34,019 nt of DNA, taken from Pirellulaceae bacterium. Lineage in GTDB: Bacteria > Planctomycetota > Planctomycetia > Pirellulales > Pirellulaceae. Both the position numbers and the translations under genes were made by a program. Within the stretch, counting starts at the first letter, position 1, and every line of letters begins with the position of its first letter. Shown here piece after piece: positions 16,362 through 23,650 of the stretch. The stretch is taken from positions 1-34,019 of the forward strand of contig JASMLW010000438.1 of assembly GCA_030748485.1 (NCBI GenBank), given 5' to 3'. The notes below the pieces were generated by a model that saw nothing but the letters and a program-made list of their open reading frames with translations, was not told where the DNA came from and searched no databases.

Positions 16362-17375
16362 ATGGACGCGGACCGCATCAAGATGGTCATTCATCCGCCA
16401 ATCGACGAGGAGCGGTTGGCGCAGCTGCGGGCCGCCGCCGCCAACGTCGACATCGTCAATTGCGCGACGAGCGAACAAGCCGCCAGCGAAATCGTCGACG
16501 CTCGCGCCTTCTTTGGAAAACTCACACCCGCTCTGCTGGACGTCGCCCAGCAGCTGGATTGGGTGCAATCGCCGACCGCCAGCCTGGAACACTACGTGTT
16601 TCCCGAGTTGATCGAACACCAGCTGACCCTGACAAACATGCGCGGACTGTTCTCGGATGTGATCGCCGACCAGGTGTTCGGCTACATTCTCTGCTTCGCC
16701 AGGAATCTACATATCTACGTTCGTCAACAACTCCAGCGGCGCTGGGAGCCGGTAGGTGGCGAAACGGCGCGGGTGACGTTCGCCGCCGGGCCGGGCGTCG
16801 TCACCGACATCGACTTGGCCCATCCGCACGTCGGCGACATGACCTTGGGCGTCATCGGACTCGGCGAAATCGGTTCGGAGATCGCCCGCCGCGGACTCAG
16901 TTTCTCAATGGCGGTCGTCGCCGTCGATCCGTTCCGCGATTCGCTCGACGGTGTGCGGCAAGTGTGGACGCCGGCGGAGCTCGACAAGCTGCTGGCGATC
17001 AGCGACGTCGTCGTGGTGGCGGCTCCGCATACTCCCGAGACCGAGAGGATGATCGGGGCCGCCCAATTCGCCGCCATGAAATCGACGGCCTACTTCATCA
17101 ACATCGGTCGCGGGGCGATCGTCGATCTGACAGCGCTGACCGACGCGCTCCAAGACGGCGAAATCGCCGCCGCCGGATTGGACGTCTACGAGACGGAACC
17201 CTTGCCGGCCGACCACCCGCTGTGGCGGCTGGAGAATGCCATTCTCACACCCCACGTGGCCGGCTATTCGCCGCGCATCGCGGAGCGTCATCTGGAGGTG
17301 GTGCGCGACAACCTGGTTCGTTTCGCCGCCGGTCACCCACTGCGAAACGTGGCCAATAAGTCGCTCTGGTTCTGA
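16362..17375 (+). CDS. D-2-hydroxyacid dehydrogenase family protein
   Basis: The 337-residue protein reduces 2-oxoacids or oxidises D-2-hydroxyacids with NAD(P). The Rossmann motif G-V-I-G-L-G-E-I-G-S is at 163-172. The catalytic triad is visible: Arg250 in I-G-R-G-A-I-V-D, Glu279 in Y-E-T-E-P-L-P, and His298 in L-T-P-H-V-A-G-Y. The length is normal for the family. The N-terminus has I-Q/E-rich substrate-domain sequence. The exact substrate (glyoxylate, phosphoglycerate, lactate or other) is not clear. AAGG precedes the ATG. It diverges from the creatininase-family gene with a 93-base gap and is followed by a 365-base non-coding stretch with its own promoter. Confidence 0.92.
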   Translation: MDADRIKMVIHPPIDEERLAQLRAAAANVDIVNCATSEQAASEIVDARAFFGKLTPALLDVAQQLDWVQSPTASLEHYVFPELIEHQLTLTNMRGLFSDVIADQVFGYILCFARNLHIYVRQQLQRRWEPVGGETARVTFAAGPGVVTDIDLAHPHVGDMTLGVIGLGEIGSEIARRGLSFSMAVVAVDPFRDSLDGVRQVWTPAELDKLLAISDVVVVAAPHTPETERMIGAAQFAAMKSTAYFINIGRGAIVDLTALTDALQDGEIAAAGLDVYETEPLPADHPLWRLENAILTPHVAGYSPRIAERHLEVVRDNLVRFAAGHPLRNVANKSLWF

Positions 17376-17410
17376 ATCTACGCGAATTCGGAGAATCCGC
17401 TCGCCGCCCC

Positions 17411-17438
17411 TTGACTCGCTCTAATCGACGAGTACAAT
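17411..17438 (+). promoter_or_regulatory. Strong sigma-70-like promoter upstream of RNA candidate
   Basis: TTGACT (17411-17416), a 16-base spacer and TACAAT (17433-17438) form the best -35/-10 match I found in the window. It lies 36 bases after the stop of the hydroxyacid dehydrogenase gene and about 303 bases before the short-chain dehydrogenase start. A transcript would start near 17445, before any long coding frame. Confidence 0.65.
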
Positions 17439-17469
17439 CTCTACACATGTCGAGATTATTAGCGAGGAC

Positions 17470-17628
17470 ATGAGTGTTCTCCCTCCCGACGAGCTCGGCG
17501 GCGACAAGTCAACGGACCATAATTTCCCCAACCAAAGTCACCCCGTTTTCCCCAGGGTTTGGTTCGCGGGCTTGTCGCCGCCGGGCTCTTTTTATGCGCG
17601 ATTGGCGGGTCCGCCCGCCGCCCGGTGA
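17470..17628 (+). CDS. Possible 52-aa leader ORF
   Basis: An ATG at 17470, preceded by GCGAGG, opens a 52-codon frame to TGA at 17626-17628 (begins M-S-V-L-P-P-D-E-L-G-G-D-K, ends G-P-P-A-A-R). It covers the 18-bp hairpin and would be translated through it. It is Pro- and Gly-rich with no recognisable domain. It could be a leader peptide coupling translation to folding of the RNA, or a chance frame. Confidence 0.25.
   Translation: MSVLPPDELGGDKSTDHNFPNQSHPVFPRVWFAGLSPPGSFYARLAGPPAAR
17491..17593 (+). terminator. Long-stem hairpin with T tract (possible intrinsic terminator/attenuator)
   Basis: An 18-bp fully paired stem (17491-17508 with 17571-17588) encloses a 62-base loop that can itself fold, and the right arm is followed by five T residues (17589-17593). 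This is a strong fold for an intrinsic terminator, but the large loop and the position before the short-chain dehydrogenase also suit an attenuator that is open or closed under some condition. Confidence 0.5.
17605..17620 (+). repeat. Short GC hairpin
   Basis: GGCGGG and CCCGCC flank a TCCG loop, between the T-tract hairpin and the closed junction domain of the leader candidate. It supports a multi-hairpin architecture; on its own it would be unremarkable in GC-rich DNA. Confidence 0.4.
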
Positions 17629-17740
17629 AGCTGCGGTCGCCCCGGCGCGTTCCGTCGTGGGGTCTGGAGAGCGACCCTCCAGAGAAGGTACAACCGTCTC
17701 GCAGTTGGAGGTGCGGCGTCCCCACGACAGGCGGCCGATC

Positions 17741-18499
17741 ATGGCGAACGATTTCTCGCAGAAGCACGTGCTGATCACCGGAGGTACTCGGGGCATCGGC
17801 TTGGCGTGTGCGTTGAGACTGGCGGGCGAGGGCGCTCGTCTGACCCTGAACTATCACTCCCGTGAAGACGATGCTCACCAAGCGGTCGCCGCCGTCGAGG
17901 CGGCTGGGGGCCAAGCGTTTGCCGTGGCGGGGGATGTTTCCCAGCCGGGCGAAGTGCAGCGCTTCGTTGGATTGGCCCGCGAGCAGTTCGGTCCGGTCGA
18001 GATGCTCGTGGCCAGTGCTGGAGTCAGTTTCCCGATGCCGGCCAGCGACGTCACGTGGGAAGTGTGGAAAAAAACGCTCGACGTCAACCTGGACGGCGTC
18101 TTCAACGCGGTCTACGGAGTGATCGAAGAGATGATCGAACGGCGGTTCGGCCGCATCGTGACGATCTCATCGATCGCCGGTTTGCGCGAGCGCGAACAGC
18201 AAATGCCGTATTCGGTGTCGAAGGCGGGTGTGATCGCCATGACTCGTTGCTGCGCCGAAGCGTGGGGACCACACAACGTGCGGATCAATTGCGTTTCGCC
18301 GGGGCTGACGGAAACCGAGATGGCCCACACCTTGTCGCCTGAAGTACACGAAGCCATCATCTCGGCGACGCCGTTGCGGCGCATTGGCCAGCCGCACGAA
18401 ACGGCCGCGCTAATCCGATTCCTATTGAGCGAAGAGTCGAGCTACACGACCGGCCAAACGATGGTTGCCAGCGGCGGCCGCGTGATGCTGCCCGGTTAG
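17741..18499 (+). CDS. Short-chain dehydrogenase/reductase (SDR, FabG-like)
   Basis: The 252-residue protein has the SDR cofactor motif T-G-G-T-R-G-I-G near its start and the catalytic Ser (I-S-S-I-A-G) and Tyr-x-x-x-Lys (Y-S-V-S-K-A-G), with the family's P-G-L-T-E-T substrate loop. It is a cytosolic NAD(P)-dependent alcohol or ketone oxidoreductase, FabG-like, with unknown substrate. The open frame starts 89 codons upstream, but this extension would cover the structured leader, so the ATG at 17741 with AGGCGG six bases before it is the likely start. It is followed on the same strand by Dabb (gap 52) and DUF6817 (gap 59) genes. Confidence 0.93.
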   Translation: MANDFSQKHVLITGGTRGIGLACALRLAGEGARLTLNYHSREDDAHQAVAAVEAAGGQAFAVAGDVSQPGEVQRFVGLAREQFGPVEMLVASAGVSFPMPASDVTWEVWKKTLDVNLDGVFNAVYGVIEEMIERRFGRIVTISSIAGLREREQQMPYSVSKAGVIAMTRCCAEAWGPHNVRINCVSPGLTETEMAHTLSPEVHEAIISATPLRRIGQPHETAALIRFLLSEESSYTTGQTMVASGGRVMLPG

Positions 18500-18551
18500 C
18501 CGCCGAATCGATCAACGACCCAACCCATAACAACATTGGCCGGAGGACGCC

Positions 18552-18857
18552 ATGCCGCGAATGCAACACATCGTACTCGTGAAGTTCAAACCCGAGACGA
18601 CGGCGGAAAAGATCGATGAAGTGTTCTCGGTGATCGCCGAACTACAGAACAAGATCGATGGCATTGAGAATTTTCAAGGCGGCCCGTACTCCAGCCACGA
18701 AGGCTTGAACCAGGGGTACACTCACGGCTTCATCATGACGTTCGCCGACGCGGCGGCTCGCGACGCCTACCTGCCGCACCCAGAACACGAGGTGGCCAAG
18801 AGCGCCGTGTTCCCGTTCGTCGAGGCCGTGGTCTCCTTTGACTTTGAGTGCGCGTAA
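18552..18857 (+). CDS. Stress-responsive alpha/beta barrel (Dabb) protein
   Basis: The 101-residue protein fits the Dabb family: M-Q-H-I-V-L-V-K-F-K at the start, then a helix, Y-T-H-G-F-I-M-T-F at the middle strand and Y-L-P-H-P-E-H-E-V near the end. These form dimeric ferredoxin-like barrels, some of which are enzymes and others stress proteins; one group handles polyketide-like substrates. GGAGG sits eight bases or so before the ATG. It lies between the SDR and DUF6817 genes on the same strand. A role in the same small-molecule pathway is plausible but not proven. Confidence 0.92.
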   Translation: MPRMQHIVLVKFKPETTAEKIDEVFSVIAELQNKIDGIENFQGGPYSSHEGLNQGYTHGFIMTFADAAARDAYLPHPEHEVAKSAVFPFVEAVVSFDFECA

Positions 18858-18879
18858 CGGCCCTTTGATCATGTCTTTT

Positions 18880-18901
18880 GAGCGCCCAGAGAGCGCCCAG
18901 A
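18880..18901 (+). repeat. Exact tandem 11-bp repeat
   Basis: GAGCGCCCAGA occurs twice in direct contact (18880-18890 and 18891-18901), just before the ribosome site of the DUF6817 gene. Probably a recent slippage duplication. Confidence 0.7.
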
Positions 18902-18916
18902 GAGGGAGAGAATACG

Positions 18917-19450
18917 ATGGTCGCCGAATTCAAACAGATGACTGATTTCTTTCGCGAAGTGGGCGCCGACAATATAGCGCACACGAACAAGACGTATGTG
19001 GCCCACGCGATCGGCGTGTACAACGACCTGCGGCGTTGGGGAGCCGCTGACGATATCTGCCACGCCGGCTTGTTCCATTCGATTTACGGCACGGAGATTT
19101 TCCAGAGTTTCAAATTGCCGCTCGAGCGTCGCGGCGAGTTACGGGAGATGATCGGGGAGCGGGCGGAACGGCTGGCCTATTGGAATTGCATGATGGACCG
19201 CAGCGTCTTCGATTCGCTGGCCGCTCGCCGCGAACCGCCCTACTTGATGCGAAACCGCGAGACGGGCGAAGAGTGCGACATCGGCGGGCGCGATTACGAC
19301 GACCTCTGCACGATCCATCTGTGCGATTGGCTGGAGCAAGTCCCGCGCAGCCAGAAGTGGGACTACCGGCGGGACGGCTACCGCTCGTTGGCCGAACGTC
19401 TCGGCGGCGTCGCGCGCGAAGAATTCGACCGCGTCTTCGCCGGCCATTAG
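18917..19450 (+). CDS. DUF6817 (HD-like) protein
   Basis: The 177-residue protein matches my recollection of DUF6817, an HD-phosphohydrolase-like helical family: H-T-N-K-T-Y-V-A-H-A-I-G-V-Y, then C-H-A-G-L-F-H-S-I-Y-G-T, then a C-terminal helix pair with H-L-C-D-W-L-E-Q-V. The several His residues could bind a metal. No substrate is known for the family. The ATG at 18917 follows GGGAG, while an in-frame ATG at 18878 falls at the tandem repeat and is less likely. It closes the SDR-Dabb-DUF6817 set. Its TAG overlaps the TAA of the convergent fusion gene. Confidence 0.85.
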   Translation: MVAEFKQMTDFFREVGADNIAHTNKTYVAHAIGVYNDLRRWGAADDICHAGLFHSIYGTEIFQSFKLPLERRGELREMIGERAERLAYWNCMMDRSVFDSLAARREPPYLMRNRETGEECDIGGRDYDDLCTIHLCDWLEQVPRSQKWDYRRDGYRSLAERLGGVAREEFDRVFAGH

Positions 19451-22400
19451 CGGAGGATGGCGGCCGCGTAGCCGACCACGCGAGATTTGTCGCCGGAAAC
19501 GTCGGCACTGGTCGCGTAGGCCACTTTCTCGACCGAGTTCAGCTGTCCCAATTCGCGGAGCGTCTCCAGAACGATCGCCGCGGGCAACACTCCACACATC
19601 GAAATGTTGTGCTTCCCGCACGTCGTCAACAGCTCCTCGGCGTCGAGCGACTCGAGCGCCGTGAGCGCCAGGTCGTCGAGCCGCCGATTCTCCTCATCGG
19701 GCGCGTAGTGATTCATGTCGCTGGAGATCACGAGCAACGGTGGCTCGTCCATCGACTTGATCACCTTGGCGAGACCTTGAGCGAACGACTTTACTCGCTC
19801 CAGGTTGCCTCCACCGAGCGCGACGCCGACGACCTTGGCGTCGGGCGCGAGCCGTTTGATGAAAGGCAGTTCGACTTCAATGGCGTGCTCCCGCGCGTGG
19901 GCGGCCGCATCCATTTGGAGACCGGGGATCGCGTCGACCAGTTGTTGGGCTAGTTGCGGATCGGAGTGGACAACGCCGCCCGGCACTTGCCACTTCTGGT
20001 GAGGGGCCACGGCCCATTCGACACCCAGGTTGGTGTGTTTGGGCCCGATGACGATGACCGTCTCGGGGATTTGGACGCGACCAAATACGGAGCCGGCGAT
20101 TTTTCCCGAGTAGACCAAACCGGCGTGCGGAGCCATGATCGCCGGGCACGCTTCCCGCTCGGCGTTCGAGTCGAGGAATCCGTCGAGCATTTCATCCAGT
20201 TCTTGTTGATCGGCCGGATAGAAGGCTCCCGCCACCGCGGGGGCGCGATCTTCCGGACCGACGAACGGCTTGGCGACATTGCTGAACTCAGCGCTCGCAG
20301 CCGATGAATGTGTGGCGAAGCTGAACACTTGAGCCACTTGAGGCATCGACGAGTTGGCGCGATCGGCCGCCTCGGAAAGCAGTTCCGCGGCGGTTGACGA
20401 CGGTTGAAAACACCAGCCATTGCGGCCGTTCTCCGCAACCAGCAAGCTGCGGCGGGCGGGGTCGAAGTCGGTCAAATCGGCCGCTTCAAGCGTTCCGTGC
20501 ATGGCCGTGTCAGAGGCGATCGCCACGTCGACGGTCAGCGTATTCTCATCCAATGCGATATTGCGCAGGCCGTTCGCCGCGGTCTGGCACATGCTGAACA
20601 GGCTCGACTGCAACGGCAGATTGTTGCGCAGAGTCAAGTTGCCGACTCGCACCGGTTCTTCATTCTCCGCGACCGAAATCGTGAGCAGCACTCCCCGCAC
20701 GTTGCCATCCGCTCCGCCGGGCAGGTACGAATTGGGCGTGCCGCCGCGATGGAGCAGCAGCAGATTGGCGCGACAGTGCTCGGCCAGTTGCCGCGTCTGT
20801 TCAGCCGTGTAGGCCAGCGGTGTCTCGAGTTCGGCGACGGCCGACTCGTCAAACTTGCCGGAAACGGACTTGCCCTCGAACCGAACCAGGTTCGCGTTGT
20901 CGTCGCGCCATGCGTTGGTCGGCAATCCCGCCTTGCGGGAGACCTGTTGCAAGAACTCCTGCGCCGTGAATCCATGCTCCGTCGCCACGCTCGGCAGCAG
21001 CAAGCCGGAGTTTGATCCGCGTTGGATTTGCAAACCGTGCTTTCCGATCTCGACGGCGGCGATCCGCTCGTCACTCTTGTCTTCGATCGGTTCGAAGGCG
21101 AACAGCAGCGTGACATCGAGATCGAGGTGTTTGAGTTCGATTGGCGATATTGGCGGAAAGCGGTTGTCGTCGACGGCCGTGCGTTTGGAGGCGTGCCCGA
21201 TGGCCTGGGACAGCTTCGCCTCGACGCCGACGAGACCGCAGCAGGAACGCAACTGCCCTTTGCGTTTCAGCGTCACAAAGGCTCCCATCACCATTTGGCC
21301 CGCGGCGCCGCCGAGGGTTTCGTCGGCAATCGAAAGCGGCCGCCCCTGCACTTGCGAGGCGACGATTTCACAGGCGGCCTGGTGGATGAGCTGTTCTTGT
21401 TCAGCGCTCAGTTGCGGGCTGGTCGAGACTCCCATTTCGGTCGTGGGTGCGGCCGCGGTTGAATTGTCGTCGGGTGTCGTCATCGTTTTCAGCTCGCTAT
21501 TTGGAGGGTCGGAGGAAGTATTTATGAGACCGGGAGCAGCAAAGTCGGCGATGCGAACCGGCAGACGCCGCCGGCCCCAGTCGCCCGGTCGTTCATCGAA
21601 GCGGCCGGCGATCAAACCTTGGCAGTGTCCGCAGCGGTCGCGTTCCAAATGGTACGCGCCGAGCGAGTACCAGTTGCGCTCAATCAACAACTCACCGCAG
21701 TGAGAACAGTAAGTGCTCTGATGGCGCGCGTCGTCGACGTTGCCGACGTAGACGTGTTTGAGACCCTGTCGCGTCGCGATGTCGTGGGCTTCGAGCAGCT
21801 TCTCCAGCGGAGTTGGCGGGCGGTCGTTCATCCGAAAATCGGGATGGAAAGCAGTGAAGTGAATCGGCGTGTCGTCACCGATCGCCGCCAGCACCCAATC
21901 GCACAGCTCCTTCAATTCCGTCGGCGAGTCGTTGGCGTCGGGAATAATCAAGTTGGTGATCTCGAACCAGACATCCGTTTCGCGTTTGAGCCACTTGAGG
22001 GTTTCCAACACGGGCTCGAGGTGCGACGCGGTCAATCGATAGTAGAACTCTTCATCGAACGCCTTGAGATCGACGTTGGCGGCGTCAATCCACTCAAAGA
22101 AGGGTTGGCGAGCGGCGGGTGATATATAGCCGGCCGTGACGGCGACCGTTTTGACACCGACATCGCGACAGACGCGGGCCGTGTCGATTGCGTACTCGGC
22201 CCACACGACTGGATCGTTGTACGTGAACGCCACGCTCGCGCAGGCCAGCTCCCGAGCGGCGGCGGCGATCATCTCCGGCGTCGCCATTTCACTTAATCGC
22301 TCGACCTCTCGCGATTTGGAGATGTCCCAATTCTGGCAGAAGCGACAGCCGAGATTGCATCCGGCAGTGCCAAACGACAACACGCTCGTGCCGGGAAGAA

Positions 22401-22653
22401 AATGGTTGAGTGGTTTTTTTTCGATGGGGTCAATACAAAAACCGGTGCTCCGTCCGTAGGTGGTCAGGAGTATTTCGCCGCCAACGTTCTGTCGAACAAA
22501 GCAGAAGCCGCGGTCGCCCTCGTTGAGCGTGCAGGCGCGCGGGCACAGTTCGCAAAACAGACGACCGTCTTCCGTCTCACTCCACCAACCGCCGGCGAAC
22601 GAGCCACTGGGCCGCGGAGTCGCTTCAGGCGGAAGTTCGACAGTTCGGAGCAT
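19447..22653 (-). CDS. AmmeMemoRadiSam fusion: radical SAM-AMMECR1-MEMO in one chain
   Basis: The 1068-residue protein joins three normally separate components. Residues 30-370 are a radical SAM enzyme with the cluster motif C99-N-L-G-C103-R-F-C106 and a C-terminal C-x-x-C...C-x-x-C zinc knuckle (316-344). Residues 415-600 are AMMECR1 (L-R-S-C-C-G-L-V-G and D-N-R-F-P-P-I-S-P). Residues 800-1068 are MEMO with likely metal ligands His843 (A-P-H-A-G-L), His873 (G-P-K-H-T-N) and Cys1020 (M-C-G). Residues 605-785 look like a degenerate second AMMECR1 copy. The system is of unknown function; MEMO1 homologs bind metal. The start at ATG 22653 is preferred over TTG 22668; neither has a clear ribosome site. 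The tandem-DUF3467 gene lies 120 bases upstream on the same strand. Confidence 0.93.
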   Translation of the reverse strand: MLRTVELPPEATPRPSGSFAGGWWSETEDGRLFCELCPRACTLNEGDRGFCFVRQNVGGEILLTTYGRSTGFCIDPIEKKPLNHFLPGTSVLSFGTAGCNLGCRFCQNWDISKSREVERLSEMATPEMIAAAARELACASVAFTYNDPVVWAEYAIDTARVCRDVGVKTVAVTAGYISPAARQPFFEWIDAANVDLKAFDEEFYYRLTASHLEPVLETLKWLKRETDVWFEITNLIIPDANDSPTELKELCDWVLAAIGDDTPIHFTAFHPDFRMNDRPPTPLEKLLEAHDIATRQGLKHVYVGNVDDARHQSTYCSHCGELLIERNWYSLGAYHLERDRCGHCQGLIAGRFDERPGDWGRRRLPVRIADFAAPGLINTSSDPPNSELKTMTTPDDNSTAAAPTTEMGVSTSPQLSAEQEQLIHQAACEIVASQVQGRPLSIADETLGGAAGQMVMGAFVTLKRKGQLRSCCGLVGVEAKLSQAIGHASKRTAVDDNRFPPISPIELKHLDLDVTLLFAFEPIEDKSDERIAAVEIGKHGLQIQRGSNSGLLLPSVATEHGFTAQEFLQQVSRKAGLPTNAWRDDNANLVRFEGKSVSGKFDESAVAELETPLAYTAEQTRQLAEHCRANLLLLHRGGTPNSYLPGGADGNVRGVLLTISVAENEEPVRVGNLTLRNNLPLQSSLFSMCQTAANGLRNIALDENTLTVDVAIASDTAMHGTLEAADLTDFDPARRSLLVAENGRNGWCFQPSSTAAELLSEAADRANSSMPQVAQVFSFATHSSAASAEFSNVAKPFVGPEDRAPAVAGAFYPADQQELDEMLDGFLDSNAEREACPAIMAPHAGLVYSGKIAGSVFGRVQIPETVIVIGPKHTNLGVEWAVAPHQKWQVPGGVVHSDPQLAQQLVDAIPGLQMDAAAHAREHAIEVELPFIKRLAPDAKVVGVALGGGNLERVKSFAQGLAKVIKSMDEPPLLVISSDMNHYAPDEENRRLDDLALTALESLDAEELLTTCGKHNISMCGVLPAAIVLETLRELGQLNSVEKVAYATSADVSGDKSRVVGYAAAILR

Positions 22654-22773
22654 GAGACTGACAACCAATACAACAACGAGTCGAACGGGCGGGTCGCCTC
22701 AGTCTAACGTCGCGGAGGAAATTTGACTGCCGCGATGTGCGTGGGGTGCGCCGCGACCCCGCGAATCAAGCTG

Positions 22774-23451
22774 TTATTGCTCGTCGGGCGCGCCGGGCGG
22801 GTCGCTGTCGGGACCGGACTCCGGCTCACCTCCAACGTCTGTCGGCGGAGGAGGATCGGCTGTCGTGTCGGGCTGCGGCGGACCTTGGCCCTGGCGTTGC
22901 TGTTGCACCCGTTGCGCAAACTGTTGATACGTAGTCGAGAGCGACTCCAGCATGCGAGGCACTTGGGGAGCCGACAGAAACACCCGGCAGGAGACGGCCG
23001 AATTGGGGAACAGATTCGTCAAGAAATCGAGTTTGAATTCGCTCGCCGTGTGTCCGATCATCAAGCCGTTGGCGTAACTGCCGGGCAACACCTCATCGGG
23101 AATCTTGAGTTCGTCGTAAATCTCCTGAACCGACGGCCGCCGACCTTGATTCTGCGGGCGAGGCGGTTGCGCCGGTTCGCCAAACCGCTCCTTGTAGAGG
23201 TCGTAGTTCTTATTCAGCGCGTCGATGAACTGGGGCATGACAGCGTGCGGCATGACGATCCGAGCCGCCACGCTGGCGGGAGGCCCAATGTTCTGCACGA
23301 AGTCGATGACAAACTCACTTGAGCCCGTCATGGTGATCACGCCCGTGCTGAAAACACCCCGACTCACCGACTCGGGCACGCGCGCCGAGACATGTTGAGC
23401 GCGGACTTGTTCGTGCTGGGAGTCGCCCGGTTGTGGAGTTTCTTCACTCAT
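22774..23451 (-). CDS. Tandem DUF3467 protein
   Basis: The 225-residue protein holds two copies of a DUF3467-like unit: residues 31-91 (E-F-V-I-D-F-V-Q-N) and 124-183 (E-F-K-L-D-F-L-T-N), each ending in a helix with a Tyr (N-Y-D-L-Y-K-E-R-F and T-Y-Q-Q-F-A-Q-R-V). A linker rich in Pro and Gln and an acidic Pro-rich tail (190-225) complete it. Normally this family has one unit per chain. There is no signal peptide. The function is unknown. GGGGAG precedes the ATG at 23451; the frame runs on 62 codons upstream but without a start as good. It precedes the AmmeMemoRadiSam fusion and could be co-transcribed with it. Confidence 0.82.
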   Translation of the reverse strand: MSEETPQPGDSQHEQVRAQHVSARVPESVSRGVFSTGVITMTGSSEFVIDFVQNIGPPASVAARIVMPHAVMPQFIDALNKNYDLYKERFGEPAQPPRPQNQGRRPSVQEIYDELKIPDEVLPGSYANGLMIGHTASEFKLDFLTNLFPNSAVSCRVFLSAPQVPRMLESLSTTYQQFAQRVQQQRQGQGPPQPDTTADPPPPTDVGGEPESGPDSDPPGAPDEQ

Positions 23452-23650
23452 GGTTTCACTCCCCGTATCGACCTGTGGCGGGGCGCGACTTGAAGCGGTC
23501 GAACGCTTCCCCAAGTTTCCTCGCCGCAGTCCATTACACGACCGAACTAATCCGCACGTCCCGTATGAGCCCGCAAGGCAATTGGTTAGAAAGGGGCTCG
23601 ACTTGACGACCACATCGCACCTCGACACCCTCGACACACGGGCTATCCAA

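Larger units (their letters stand above)
17445..17740 (+). ncRNA. Candidate structured leader/small RNA before the short-chain dehydrogenase
   Basis: This 296-base stretch has no convincing long gene. In its first half, GAGCTCGGCGGCGACAAG at 17491-17508 can pair with 17571-17588 over 18 bp with one G-U pair and no gaps, enclosing an inner AACCAAA/TTTGGTT helix, and the right arm is followed by TTTTT. In the second half, GTCGTGGGG (17654-17662) pairs with CCCCACGAC (17720-17728), closing a domain with two or more inner helices, immediately before an AGGCGG ribosome site (17729-17734) and the ATG at 17741. This could be a small RNA plus a leader, or one riboswitch-like or attenuator leader. I know no Rfam family it matches, so the function is open. 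Alternatively it is a mobile palindromic repeat. Confidence 0.5.

Noticed and set aside
17474..17740. 89-codon N-terminal extension of the short-chain dehydrogenase
   Set aside because: Composition is Arg/Pro/Ser-rich, it covers the structured RNA, and the SDR fold begins normally at the ATG at 17741.
22654..22773. Gap between DUF3467 and fusion gene examined for a promoter or terminator
   Set aside because: No convincing -35/-10 pair or T-tract hairpin seen on the minus strand.
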